NCBI RefSeq assembly: GCF_001651805.1
Contig: NZ_CP015839.1
Coordinates: 1,364,001 to 1,428,000 of the forward strand
Source of the DNA: Marinobacterium aestuarii
GTDB lineage: Bacteria; Pseudomonadota; Gammaproteobacteria; Pseudomonadales; Balneatricaceae
Reading direction: 5' to 3'
DNA: 64,000 bases
Below, in pieces: positions 8,052 through 16,646 of this stretch (positions are counted from its first letter, which is position 1; each line of letters starts with the position of its first letter). The notes beneath the pieces were generated by a model. That model worked only from the letters and a program-made list of their open reading frames with translations. It ran no database searches and had not been told where the DNA came from. Both the position numbers and the translations under genes were made by a program.

Positions 8052-9206
8052 ATGGGTTATCGCTTCCCGGAACAACCGATTCTGTTCTATCCCTCCCTGG
8101 CAAGGCGCATCGGCAGTGATGAGGCCTTGCTGCTGGCCATTTATCACGACCGGGCTCGCAATGGCGGGCGTGCCGAGCCCTCTGAACTGGTGCTGAGCCG
8201 TGCTCATTGGCTGAAAATCGCCGACTTCTGGGATGAGGACTACCTGCGCAGTATCACCGAGAGTCTGGTGCGCCAGGGCTGTATCCTGGCCTCGGTCGAC
8301 AGTGCACTGGTGCGGCTCAGCCTGGAGCCCCAGGACCGTCCCCAATCAGCCGAGGGTGCTATTGAGGCTGATGAGTCAGTCGATTCTGTCGCCGCCAGGG
8401 CTGCAACGGCCGCGCCTGTTACCGAGAAAACTAAGGCGGCAGGGCTGGCGGATGTAGACTCTGTGCATGGCGGGCATTCTGAGGAACAGACCCCGTCGCA
8501 GTGGCCTGAGTCTGCGCCGCAATACGCGCCAGTACCCACAGCGCGGCCCCATCGTCATCCTGATCCGGCGCGACGCTGGGATCTTCCTGCTCAAACTACT
8601 GAGCCGGTAAAAGAGCAGGTTGCAGAATCCTATGCCGAGCGGTATCCAGAGCCGAGTCGCCAGACCCCGCCCCGCCCCCAGGCTGATGCGCTCAGTCGGC
8701 TGGCTGTACACGATACGCCGCCCCGCCCGTTGACGCGCCAGGCGTTGCGCGCGACGCCGCAAACCATTCAGGCGCGCGGGCCTGCGCCAACCTTTGGCGG
8801 TGCCAGTGGCTGGCGGCGGCACAAGGATGAACTGCAGGTGCTGTTCGAGCAGCATGAAGAACGCAATCAGCAGCTTAAACCCATGCAGCTCGGCTGGCAG
8901 CCCTCGGAAACCTTCTTTGCGCTGCTGCCAAGGCACAATATTACTGTTGAGTACGCCGAGGGTCTGCTGGATGAGTTTGTGCTCTACTGGCTCGACAAGG
9001 ACCGCAAGGAAACCAACTGGGATCAAAAATTTCTCGCCTGGGTGAAACGGGAATGGGTACGCAAGCAAACCCGTGATGGCCGGGATTCCGGCGCCGACAA
9101 AGAGCGACAGACAGGTTTTAAAAATGAAAACACCCGCCGAGATACTCGGGAAAAACGCAAACAGGTTACCGCAGCAATCATGGACATCCGCGACACCGAC
9201 TGGTAA
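8052..9206 (+). CDS. DnaT-like primosomal / phage-O-like replication protein
   Basis: A 384-residue three-part protein. Residues 1-92 look folded and could be a winged-helix module like the N-terminus of phage replication proteins (inference). Residues 95-260 are a Pro/Ala/Gln-rich, low-complexity linker. Residues 278-338 match the DnaT DNA-binding domain: MQLGWQPSETFFALL, then EFVLYWLDKDRKETNWDQKF and LAWVKREW. DnaT acts with PriA/PriB/DnaC to reload DnaB at stalled forks. The next gene resembles lambda P, a DnaB loader, and overlaps this one by 83 bases. Together they look like a domesticated phage-type helicase-loading pair. The tail after residue 340 is highly basic. Confidence 0.75.
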   Translation: MGYRFPEQPILFYPSLARRIGSDEALLLAIYHDRARNGGRAEPSELVLSRAHWLKIADFWDEDYLRSITESLVRQGCILASVDSALVRLSLEPQDRPQSAEGAIEADESVDSVAARAATAAPVTEKTKAAGLADVDSVHGGHSEEQTPSQWPESAPQYAPVPTARPHRHPDPARRWDLPAQTTEPVKEQVAESYAERYPEPSRQTPPRPQADALSRLAVHDTPPRPLTRQALRATPQTIQARGPAPTFGGASGWRRHKDELQVLFEQHEERNQQLKPMQLGWQPSETFFALLPRHNITVEYAEGLLDEFVLYWLDKDRKETNWDQKFLAWVKREWVRKQTRDGRDSGADKERQTGFKNENTRRDTREKRKQVTAAIMDIRDTDW

Positions 9207-9927
9207 TCGCGGCGCCGGTGAGAAGGATGCGGGGCCTTTGCCGCTGGAAACCAAGGCGCTGGTGAACATGCTGTTTGCGCGCTTTATGGCGATCTATGGC
9301 CACAAGTTCAAGAGCTGCTTTGAAACCCAGGATGAGATCCGCATCGCCAAGCGCGAGTGGGCCTTGAGCCTGCGGGGGTACGGCGAGCGCGAACTGGTGT
9401 CGGCTATCGACCACTGCAAGGAGCAGCTGGCCTGGATGCCCACCATCTCGGAATTTCTCAAGATTCTGCACGAGCAGGAAGGGAATTTCGGTCTGCCCGG
9501 CGTGTTGCGGGCCTACGAGGAGGCGTGCATGCATGCCGATCGTCCGACGCGGCACCCGTGGTCCCATCCGGCGGTCTATCAGGCCGGGCGTGCGACCGGC
9601 TGGTTTCGGCTGCGTTCCGAAGAGCAGCGCCGGGTACTGCCCGATTTTCGCTACAACTACGAGGTGATGTCGCGCCGGGTACGCGAGGGTGAAGACCTGA
9701 GCGTGGCGGTGGCGGTGGGTCTGCCCGATGGACGCAGCAATACGCTGGTGGCCTTTATTCAGCGCTGGGGCGAGGAGCAGGAACTGGCACCTGAGGTGGC
9801 CGCGTCACTGCTGTACTACCTCACCAAGCCCAAGGGCTCGCGCGTACGAGACCTGTACCGTGATGCGTCCGAGAAGAAGGTGCAGCAGCTGGGCCTTAGC
9901 CTCGAGCTGCCGCTGGATTACCAGTAA
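9124..9927 (+). CDS. Lambda P-like replication protein (candidate helicase loader)
   Basis: A protein of about 267 residues whose central part resembles the replication protein P family. The key stretch is LFARFMAIYGHKFKSCFE, then EIRIAKREWALSLRGYGERE and WMPTISEFLKI, comparable to the lambda P region that binds the DnaB helicase. No Walker A motif is seen, so it is not a DnaC-type AAA+ protein. In-frame starts exist at GTG 9073 and ATG 9076; ATG 9124 has a short ACAGG site and is chosen tentatively. All of them lie inside the end of the DnaT-like gene, so translation is probably coupled. The C-terminal half is alpha-helical and unassigned. Confidence 0.7.
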   Translation: MKTPAEILGKNANRLPQQSWTSATPTGNRGAGEKDAGPLPLETKALVNMLFARFMAIYGHKFKSCFETQDEIRIAKREWALSLRGYGERELVSAIDHCKEQLAWMPTISEFLKILHEQEGNFGLPGVLRAYEEACMHADRPTRHPWSHPAVYQAGRATGWFRLRSEEQRRVLPDFRYNYEVMSRRVREGEDLSVAVAVGLPDGRSNTLVAFIQRWGEEQELAPEVAASLLYYLTKPKGSRVRDLYRDASEKKVQQLGLSLELPLDYQ

Positions 9928-9964
9928 CGCCTTGAGACTGGCTAGCTCAGCGCTGGCCTATGGC

Positions 9965-11008
9965 CTAGTGGCTGGAAAAATTGCTGCCAAACATGGCGCC
10001 GATCGCCGCCGACAGGGTTTCGCTGCGCTCGGGATTGCGAAACGCCTGCATGATGGGCCGGCGCAGTGCCGGCATGAACATCAGGTCGGCCATAACGCGC
10101 GAAAATCCGTTCTGACCCGTATCTCCCGCCGCCAGGCGTTCCAGAAATGCCTGCAGCAGCGCAGGATCCTTGAGGCTCTCGCAGCAGCGGGTTGCAATCG
10201 CCACCAGTACTTCCGTTTCCAGTGCACGCTCACTGGCCAGTATCCGGCTCAGCCAGGCCTGCCTGAAGGTGTCGCTGGTGCTGTTGGATAGCGCCCGTAC
10301 CAGCGCTGCCAGCATTCCCTGATCACCCCCGTGCTGTTTCAGGCACTGATCAAGGCGAGGCTGCAGCGCCTGCATCAGGCGGTGGCTCGGCTCAACATGT
10401 TCCAGTGCACAGCACAGTGCCTGCAGAGGAGCGTCGGGCAGCTGCGCCAGGGCGCCGATCAGCAGGGCCTCGTTATTGCCCTGTTCAAGGCGTACCACTA
10501 TGTCGGCGATGCCCTGCAGGCCCAGATTGGGCCACTGATCAAATCCGAGCTGGCCGGCAAAATAATGTTGCGCATATTCGTAGTGCTGGGACGCGGGCAG
10601 CCCCAGTACGACCTTGGCATGGGCATGAAAGATGGCCATTTTTTCGGCGTCGGGCTTGAACGAAAAGGGATTATCCTTGAGTGCGTCTGGGCCACCATCG
10701 AGCAGGCCGCTGATGTTCTGCAACAGGCGTTGCAGCAGATCGTCCCGCACGGCCTGAATCAGGAAGCCCTGCTCATCCAGCGGCAGCTTGAGAAACCAGA
10801 CGGCATTGCGCTGGGGTTCTTTGGGATGCCACATCAGCAGACCGACCCAGGCGTGGTGCAGATAGGGCTGGGGGTAGGCGATCTGCCCCTGTTCAACACG
10901 GCCAAAGACCTCGGCAGATACCTTGCTGACCCGTCGGCCCATGTCAAACAGGCGGCAGCGCGCACCGGTCTGGTGAATCAGGTCCAGTAACGATTGAATA
11001 GGGTCCAC
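9965..11008 (-). CDS. DUF3549 family protein
   Basis: A 347-residue cytoplasmic protein I recognise as the DUF3549 family, found in Pseudomonas and relatives and without known function. The N-terminal half has conserved segments (CRLFDMGRRV, HHAWVGLLMWHP). The second half is a string of Leu/Ala-rich helices suggestive of a HEAT-like or other alpha-solenoid fold. No signal peptide or membrane segment is seen. The start is GTG 11008 with GAGG 8 bases upstream. It lies 44 bases or so downstream of the CPA2 antiporter on the same strand, so it may be cotranscribed with it. It is convergent with the lambda-P-like gene. Confidence 0.75.
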   Translation of the reverse strand: MDPIQSLLDLIHQTGARCRLFDMGRRVSKVSAEVFGRVEQGQIAYPQPYLHHAWVGLLMWHPKEPQRNAVWFLKLPLDEQGFLIQAVRDDLLQRLLQNISGLLDGGPDALKDNPFSFKPDAEKMAIFHAHAKVVLGLPASQHYEYAQHYFAGQLGFDQWPNLGLQGIADIVVRLEQGNNEALLIGALAQLPDAPLQALCCALEHVEPSHRLMQALQPRLDQCLKQHGGDQGMLAALVRALSNSTSDTFRQAWLSRILASERALETEVLVAIATRCCESLKDPALLQAFLERLAAGDTGQNGFSRVMADLMFMPALRRPIMQAFRNPERSETLSAAIGAMFGSNFSSH

Positions 11009-11082
11009 AGTGCTGTCCTCGGGTCCGGTGCATCAAGGGGGCGGATTTTACCAGTCTGGCGCAGGCGAGGACAGCCGGGTTG

Positions 11083-13053
11083 TCAGCCCGCGAGCAGGGT
11101 CGCTTCGGCTTGCTCCACCGCACTGACGCTGCCGCGCAGAATTACGATGTCGTTGTCCTGCAGTTGTGTATCTATATCGACGGCGCTGAGTAGCTCATCG
11201 CCCCGGCGTATGGATTCCACCTCGGCCTTGATGTGCAGTTCACGCAGGCTGTGGCCGGCGCCGTGGCAACCGGGCGACAGTACCACCGGGTGCAGCACTT
11301 CGGCCTGGGCGCCACGGTGATCAAGCTTGCGGGACTGGCCGCCATGGTAGTAGCCATGCAGCAGGCGGTAGCGTTCCTCGCGCACACGGTTAATGCGTGA
11401 CTCTATGGCGTCGCGGGGAATGTCCAGCAGCGTCAGTACGTGGGAGACCAGCATCAGGCTGCCCTCCAGGGCTTCGGGAATGACCTCGGTGGCACCGGCA
11501 TCCTGCAGCTCCTGCAGGCGACTGTCATCCTGGGTGCGCACCAGCACCGGCAGGTCGGGGAAGTGGTGCTTGAGGCCATGCAGGGCGATCAGGGCATCGC
11601 TGTCGCTGGGGAAGGTGAGGATCAGCAGCCGGGCCCGGCTTGAGCCCAGGGTCTTCAGCAGGTCCGTGCGCCTGGCGTCACCATAATAGATGCGCTCGCC
11701 CGCCGCCGCGGCCTCCTGCACACGCACCGGGTCGCTGTCGATGGTGATGTAGGGGATCTGCAGCGGTTGCAGGAAGCGAGTGATGACCTGGCCGACGCGG
11801 CCATAGCCGCAAAGGATAACGTGGTCGGACAGCTCTTCCAGGTCTTCCGGCAGCGGTGCGTTGCGGGCCGGCACTGTGGCGTCCTTGGCGGGCCTGTGGA
11901 TACGTCGACTCAGGGTGGCGCTAAAGCGAATCAGCAGGGGTGTGCACAGCATGCTGAGAATAATAATGGCGACCACCTGGGCGTTCAGTTCGCTGCTGAT
12001 CAGCTGGTGGCTTGAGGCCAGGGTGAGCAGGGCGAAGCCGAATTCTCCCCCCTGGGCCAGGCAGATGCCGGCGCGCAGCGCATTGCTCATGTCCCGCTGC
12101 AACAGCCAGGCCGCCAGCGCAATCAGGCTGGCCTTGAGCAGCATAAGGCCCAGCGTCAGCAACAGTACCCAGTGTCCGTTGTGCACCAGTGCGGCCAGGT
12201 TCAGCTGCATGCCCACCGAGACAAAGAAGAGTCCGAGCAGCACATCGCGGAACGGGCGTATATCGGCTTCAAGCTGATGACGGTAGCGGCTTTCGCCCAG
12301 CATCATGCCGGCGAGGAAGCCGCCGAGCGCCATCGACAGGCCGGCGGCATGGGTGAGCCAGGCGGCGGTGAGGGCTGCTACCAGGGTGGTCAGCACAAAG
12401 AGCTCGTCCGAGCGGGACCTGGCAACCTCGTTGAGCAGGCGCGGCAGCAGGGTGCGGCCAAACAGGAGCAGGGCGACGAGAATTGCGCCTCCCTGCAGCA
12501 GCGTGGGTATCAGGCTGTGCAGGTTGATAGAGGCATGATCGCTGGCCAGTGTCGGCACCAGAATAAGGAAAAAGACCGCCGCCAGGTCCTGGAAGATGAG
12601 TATGGCCACGGATAATCGGCCGTGGGGCGCATTGATTTCGCTGCGTCGGATCAGTTCGCGGGTGACGATAGCCGTGGATGACAGCGCCAGGGCGCCGGCG
12701 ACAACCAGGCTGGCGGCGAAGGGCAGGCCGGCGAGCATGGCCAGCCCCATGATCAGCGCACTGGTGGCCAGTACCTGGATGGAGCCCAGGCCAAATACCG
12801 TGCGGCGCATGGCAATCATGCGGGGCAGGGAAAACTCCAGTCCCAGCATGAACAGCAGAAAGACGACGCCCAGCTCGCTGAGCAGGGCAATGCTGTTGTC
12901 GTTGCTGACCAGCCCCAGTGCGTAGGGACCCAATAGGCTGCCGACGCAGAGGTACGCCAGTATGGGGGGCAGGCCGATGCGGCGAAACAGGCTGATGACC
13001 ACCACGGCGGCGGCAATGATGGTCAGAAACTGATGGAAAAATCCCTGTTCCAT
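11083..13053 (-). CDS. CPA2-family monovalent cation:proton antiporter (KefB/KefC/YbaL type)
   Basis: An inner-membrane antiporter of 656 residues exchanging K+ or Na+ for protons. Residues 1-380 form about 12 hydrophobic segments of the Na+/H+ exchanger domain. A linker is followed by an NAD-binding TrkA-N (RCK) domain at about 405-525, with the Rossmann motif GYGRVGQV, and a TrkA-C domain at about 570-650. The length fits Kef/YbaL proteins. GTG 13071 is in frame but no ribosome-binding site supports it; ATG 13053 starts directly before the first membrane helix. No KefF/KefG-type ancillary subunit is next to it. A 13-bp perfect palindrome (13087-13119) lies just upstream. Confidence 0.9.
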   Translation of the reverse strand: MEQGFFHQFLTIIAAAVVVISLFRRIGLPPILAYLCVGSLLGPYALGLVSNDNSIALLSELGVVFLLFMLGLEFSLPRMIAMRRTVFGLGSIQVLATSALIMGLAMLAGLPFAASLVVAGALALSSTAIVTRELIRRSEINAPHGRLSVAILIFQDLAAVFFLILVPTLASDHASINLHSLIPTLLQGGAILVALLLFGRTLLPRLLNEVARSRSDELFVLTTLVAALTAAWLTHAAGLSMALGGFLAGMMLGESRYRHQLEADIRPFRDVLLGLFFVSVGMQLNLAALVHNGHWVLLLTLGLMLLKASLIALAAWLLQRDMSNALRAGICLAQGGEFGFALLTLASSHQLISSELNAQVVAIIILSMLCTPLLIRFSATLSRRIHRPAKDATVPARNAPLPEDLEELSDHVILCGYGRVGQVITRFLQPLQIPYITIDSDPVRVQEAAAAGERIYYGDARRTDLLKTLGSSRARLLILTFPSDSDALIALHGLKHHFPDLPVLVRTQDDSRLQELQDAGATEVIPEALEGSLMLVSHVLTLLDIPRDAIESRINRVREERYRLLHGYYHGGQSRKLDHRGAQAEVLHPVVLSPGCHGAGHSLRELHIKAEVESIRRGDELLSAVDIDTQLQDNDIVILRGSVSAVEQAEATLLAG

Positions 13054-13086
13054 GGATGGCAGTTCCGTCACTGGAAGCGAATAGGA

Positions 13087-13119
13087 GTCATATCAGGCCG
13101 GCGATAGGCCTGATATGAC
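13087..13119. repeat. 13-bp perfect inverted repeat upstream of the antiporter gene
   Basis: GTCATATCAGGCC (13087-13099) and GGCCTGATATGAC (13107-13119) are exact reverse complements around a 7-base loop. The element lies 34 bases upstream of the antiporter ATG. There is no T-run on the minus strand, so an operator or an mRNA stem-loop is as likely as a terminator. Confidence 0.7.
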
Positions 13120-13152
13120 GGCAGGTTCTGATTGAGCATCGGAGCTTGGGGG

Positions 13153-13210
13153 CTAGCAGCCTGTCGGGCTTTTCCGCAGTAGATCAGAGGTATGTCCGAC
13201 AGGCTGCTAG
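13153..13210. repeat. REP-like palindromic repeat, copy 1
   Basis: A 15-bp perfect inverted repeat: CTAGCAGCCTGTCGG (13153-13167) and CCGACAGGCTGCTAG (13196-13210). The 28-base interior contains CAGTAGATC. A second copy with nearly the same arms and interior is at 60819-60871 between nrdA and nrdB. The last four bases contain the TAG stop of yqcC. This looks like a dispersed extragenic palindrome or a small non-autonomous element. Confidence 0.8.
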
Positions 13211-13533
13211 TGCACTATGCGCAGGGTGCTGTCGATCTGACGGATCAGGTCGAGCAGCACTGCGGTATCGGCATTGATGCCGCTGAGGGCTTCTTCGGCC
13301 ATGGCGGCGATGTCACTGTTGCTGGGCAGGGCGTGCTGCTGCTGAATCATCGCATCGAAGCGTGGAATCATGACCCACTGCAGCCATTCGCTGAAGGCCA
13401 GACTGTCGACGCAGAACGGCTCTATGCTGTTCAGTGCTTCGCTGCTGGGAGCGCTTTGCTGCCAGAGCTGCAGTGTCTGCAGCTCCTGTTCGAGCTGGCG
13501 CAGCAGCAGGTTCAGTTGCTGCTGGCGTGTCAC
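13207..13533 (-). CDS. yqcC: YqcC family protein (DUF446)
   Basis: A 108-residue protein of the YqcC family, the same length as E. coli YqcC, function unknown. The conserved core reads [22 protein letters not shown]. The open frame could begin at 13620, but GTG 13533 gives the canonical length. It overlaps the stop of the DAHP synthase gene in a GTGA arrangement, indicating translational coupling. In E. coli, yqcC neighbours the tRNA pseudouridine synthase truC; no such gene is here. The stop codon is embedded in a REP-like palindrome. Confidence 0.82.
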   Translation of the reverse strand: MTRQQQLNLLLRQLEQELQTLQLWQQSAPSSEALNSIEPFCVDSLAFSEWLQWVMIPRFDAMIQQQHALPSNSDIAAMAEEALSGINADTAVLLDLIRQIDSTLRIVH

Positions 13534-14888
13534 CGGTTTGAACTCCGAGCGTGCTTGAGGGTATCGGCAATCATGAATGCCAGTTCCAGTGCCTGTTCGC
13601 CATTGAGGCGTGGGTCGCACTGGGTCTGGTAGCGATCTGCCAGGCCTTCTTCAGTGATCTGAAAGGCACCGCCAACACACTCGGTGACGTTCTGCCCGGT
13701 CATCTCGAAATGCACGCCGCCGGCATGGGTACCCTCGGCGTTATGCACCTCGAAGAAGCCCTTGATTTCGCGCAGTATGGCCTCGACGCTGCGGGTCTTG
13801 TAACCGCTTGATGCCGTGGTGGTGTTGCCGTGCATCGGATCCGAGCTCCAGACAACGGCGCGGCCGGCCAGTTGTACGGCACGTACCAGCGGCGGCAGTT
13901 TTTCGACGATCTTGTCTGCGCCCATGCGGGCGATCAGCGTGATGCGTCCTGGCAGGTTCAGCGGGTTGAGAATATCCAGCAGGCGCAGCAGGTCATCGGT
14001 GTTGGTGCTGGGGCCCACCTTGATGCCGATTGGGTTTTTCACGCCGCGCAGGAATTCCACGTGGGCATGATCCGGCTGGCGGGTGCGATCGCCGATCCAC
14101 AGCATGTGAGCTGAACAGTCGTACCAGTCGTTGGTTTGGCTGTCGCGCCGGGTGAGTGCCTGTTCGTACCCCAGCAGCAAGGCCTCGTGGGAGGTGTAGA
14201 GCGAGGTTTCCTTGATCTGGGGAGTGTTCTGGGCGTGGACGCCGCAGGCTTCCATAAAGGCCAGGGTCTGGTCGATCTGATCGGCGAGGTGCTGGTATTT
14301 TTCACCCAGCGGGCTTTTTTCCACGAAGCCCAGATTCCAGCGATGTACCTGGTGCAGGTCGGCAAAGCCGCCCTGGGCGAAGGCGCGCAGCAGGTTCAGG
14401 GTGGAGGACGACTGGTGATAGGCGCGCAGCAGGCGTTGTGGATCCGGAATGCGGGCTTCGGCGGTGAACTCGATATCATTGATGATATCGCCGCGATAGC
14501 TTGGCAGTTCGATGCCGCCGCGCGTTTCCATATCGGTGGAGCGGGGCTTGGCAAACTGGCCGGCCATGCGACCGATCTTGACCACCGGACAGCTGCCGGC
14601 AAAGGTCAGTACCACCGCCATTTGCAGCAGCAGCTGGAAAGTATCCCGAATCTTGTTGGCGTTGAACTCGGAAAAGCTCTCGGCACAGTCGCCGCCCTGC
14701 AGCAAAAAGGCACGGCCTTCGGCAACATTGGCCAGCTGTGCGTGCAGTGAGCGGATTTCACCGGCAAAAACCAGCGGCGGCAGCGCGTTCAGTTCGGCTT
14801 CCACGGCACTAACGGCACGAGGATCTGTGTAGGTCGGTTGCTGCACGATGGGCTTTTCGCGCCAGCTGCTGGGGCTCCAGTCTTGCAT
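13530..14888 (-). CDS. Class II 3-deoxy-7-phosphoheptulonate (DAHP) synthase
   Basis: A 452-residue class II (plant/Pseudomonas-type) DAHP synthase, which condenses phosphoenolpyruvate with erythrose 4-phosphate as the first step of the shikimate pathway. Recognisable parts are the N-terminal [23 protein letters not shown] with the metal-binding Cys, [14 protein letters not shown] and [11 protein letters not shown], and the C-terminal [15 protein letters not shown]. The size suits the class; class I AroF/G/H enzymes are about 350. It is followed by yqcC with a 4-base overlap. No trp or phz genes are nearby, so a housekeeping rather than secondary-metabolite role is likely. Confidence 0.95.
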   Translation of the reverse strand: MQDWSPSSWREKPIVQQPTYTDPRAVSAVEAELNALPPLVFAGEIRSLHAQLANVAEGRAFLLQGGDCAESFSEFNANKIRDTFQLLLQMAVVLTFAGSCPVVKIGRMAGQFAKPRSTDMETRGGIELPSYRGDIINDIEFTAEARIPDPQRLLRAYHQSSSTLNLLRAFAQGGFADLHQVHRWNLGFVEKSPLGEKYQHLADQIDQTLAFMEACGVHAQNTPQIKETSLYTSHEALLLGYEQALTRRDSQTNDWYDCSAHMLWIGDRTRQPDHAHVEFLRGVKNPIGIKVGPSTNTDDLLRLLDILNPLNLPGRITLIARMGADKIVEKLPPLVRAVQLAGRAVVWSSDPMHGNTTTASSGYKTRSVEAILREIKGFFEVHNAEGTHAGGVHFEMTGQNVTECVGGAFQITEEGLADRYQTQCDPRLNGEQALELAFMIADTLKHARSSNR

Positions 14889-15163
14889 GGTATTGGATTC
14901 TGTCTGATGTCAATTTAGAGGAAGGCAACAGTGTACGGGATCATCGACAAGAAACAAGGCCCGCCGTGGCTCTGGGGCCTGTACTGGCGCTGCTGGTGCG
15001 GCATTCTCAGGGGCCTTCTCCGCGTTTCTTTTGTGCTTGTAGCCGTCGCACGTGGGTGACAGTTTAACGGGGCAGAGTACCTGTCAGGCTTGAGTTGGTT
15101 TCTTGCTAGGCCTATCTTCAGGCCTTTGCTATCGAGTGTTAACAACAGTCAGGGGAGAGCGCT

Positions 15164-15553
15164 GTGTCTAGGGATGATTGGGAAAATGGCTTGCGGGTTC
15201 GCACCGAAGTCATGGGTGAAGAGTTTGTCAGCCGGGCGCTGGAGGGTGCCAGTGATTTTACCCGGCCGATGCAGGACTGGCTCAACGAGCATGCCTGGGG
15301 CTCGACCTGGCAGCGCGAGGGTTTGCCGCGCCAGACCCGCAGCCTGGTGACCATTGCGATGCTGGCGGCGCTAAAGGCGCCCACTGAGCTGAAGGGGCAT
15401 GTGCGGGGCGCGTTGCGCAATGGCTGCACTGTGGCGCAAATACAGGAAGTGCTGCTGCAATCCCTGATCTATTGCGGTGCGCCGGCGGCACAGGAGGCCT
15501 TTCGTGCGGCCCGCGAGGCGATAGAAGATTGGGAGTCGAGCGGCGGCAACTAG
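15164..15553 (+). CDS. Carboxymuconolactone decarboxylase family protein (PcaC-like)
   Basis: A 129-residue protein of the carboxymuconolactone decarboxylase family. PcaC decarboxylates 4-carboxymuconolactone in protocatechuate degradation. Family features include the EHAWG segment, LPRQTRSLVTIAMLAAL, and GHVRGALRNGCTVAQIQEVLLQ. The length matches PcaC. The CxxC pair of AhpD-type members is absent, so it is not a peroxidase of that kind. The start is GTG 15164, with AGGGGAG six bases upstream. No other pca genes are adjacent, so PcaC activity is plausible but not shown by context. It is convergent with the MetR-like regulator. Confidence 0.83.
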   Translation: MSRDDWENGLRVRTEVMGEEFVSRALEGASDFTRPMQDWLNEHAWGSTWQREGLPRQTRSLVTIAMLAALKAPTELKGHVRGALRNGCTVAQIQEVLLQSLIYCGAPAAQEAFRAAREAIEDWESSGGN

Positions 15554-15573
15554 CCCACGGGGCAGCCTCAGCC

Positions 15574-16488
15574 TCAGGCGGTCTTGATGCCGCTGAGGTT
15601 GCGGAACGAGACTTCCTTGGCGGTATTGAGGAAGTCCACCATGAACTCGGATGATTTCTGGTCTTCGCGGATGGCGGCGTAGAGGGTGCACCAGACGCCC
15701 TTGTCGCCCAGCGGACGGGCGGCGATGTAGTCGCGCTCCAGGTATTCGTGTATCGCCCAGTTGGGCAATGCCGATACACCGCGACCGCTGGCGACCAGCT
15801 GCAGGATCATCACGGTCAGTTCGGCGGTGCGAATTTCAGCCGGATCAATGCCGGCCGGATCCAGGAAGTGGTTGAAGATGTCCAGCTTGCCGTGATCCAC
15901 CGGGTAGGTGATCAGGGTTTCCTGGCTCAGGTCTTCGGCATGTATGTAGCGCCGTGCCACCAGGCGATGCTGCTTGGCGATGGCCAGCACTGATTCGTAG
16001 CTGAACAGCGGAATATAGATGATGCCGTTGCGGGTTTCGGGGTCGGAGGTGATGACCAGGTCGAGGTCGCCGCGGGCCAGGGCCGGCAGCGGCTGAAAAC
16101 TGAAGCCGCTCGACAGGTCCATTTCGACTTCCGGCCAGTGCTGGCGAAAGTGATCGATGGTGGGCATGAGCCATTCAAAACAGCTGTGACATTCGATGCA
16201 GATGTTCAGTCGCCCGGCCTCGCCACCTGCCAGGCGGGCAATATCCCGTTCGGCATTGCGAATCATGGGCAGCACATCATCGGCCAGGGCCAGCAGGCGC
16301 TGGCCCGACGAGGTAAAGCAGATGGGCTTGGTCTTGCGGATGAACAGTGAACAGCTCAGTCGCTCTTCAAGATCCTTGATCTGGTGGGAAAGGGCGGATT
16401 GGGTCAGGTGGACCCGCTCAGCGGCTTCGACCAGGCTGCCGGCGTCGCGCAGGGCCGCCAGAGTCTTGAGATGCCTTAGTTCCACCAT
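15574..16488 (-). CDS. metR: LysR-type regulator, MetR-like
   Basis: A 304-residue LysR-family regulator closely resembling MetR, the homocysteine-responsive activator of methionine biosynthesis genes. The N-terminal winged helix-turn-helix spans about residues 3-60 (LAALRDAGSLVEAAERVHLTQSALSHQI). The effector domain includes CIECHSCFEWLMP near residue 100, typical of MetR, and NWAIHEYLERDYI. No metE or metF lies next to it, so the targets must be elsewhere. It is convergent with the PcaC-like gene. The identity is fairly secure from overall similarity; the regulon is inferred from the family. Confidence 0.85.
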   Translation of the reverse strand: MVELRHLKTLAALRDAGSLVEAAERVHLTQSALSHQIKDLEERLSCSLFIRKTKPICFTSSGQRLLALADDVLPMIRNAERDIARLAGGEAGRLNICIECHSCFEWLMPTIDHFRQHWPEVEMDLSSGFSFQPLPALARGDLDLVITSDPETRNGIIYIPLFSYESVLAIAKQHRLVARRYIHAEDLSQETLITYPVDHGKLDIFNHFLDPAGIDPAEIRTAELTVMILQLVASGRGVSALPNWAIHEYLERDYIAARPLGDKGVWCTLYAAIREDQKSSEFMVDFLNTAKEVSFRNLSGIKTA

Positions 16489-16646
16489 GCCTGGTACCCA
16501 TCCTGAATGAAATAAACGAAATTATAGCGGTAAACGCGACGGCCCGTCGGGTCGCGGTAGCGAACCTGAGCCAAATAGAGGGTATCGGACGCGAAATTGC
16601 GCATCGGCGGGCACAGTGTACAGCGGCCCACTGATGCGCTTGAAAC

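Noticed and set aside
8052-9927. Prophage remnant
   Set aside because: The replication-like pair has no integrase, repressor, structural or lysis genes around it; neighbours on both sides are ordinary chromosomal genes.
15164-15553. AhpD-type alkylhydroperoxidase
   Set aside because: It shares the carboxymuconolactone decarboxylase fold but lacks the CxxC active-site pair.
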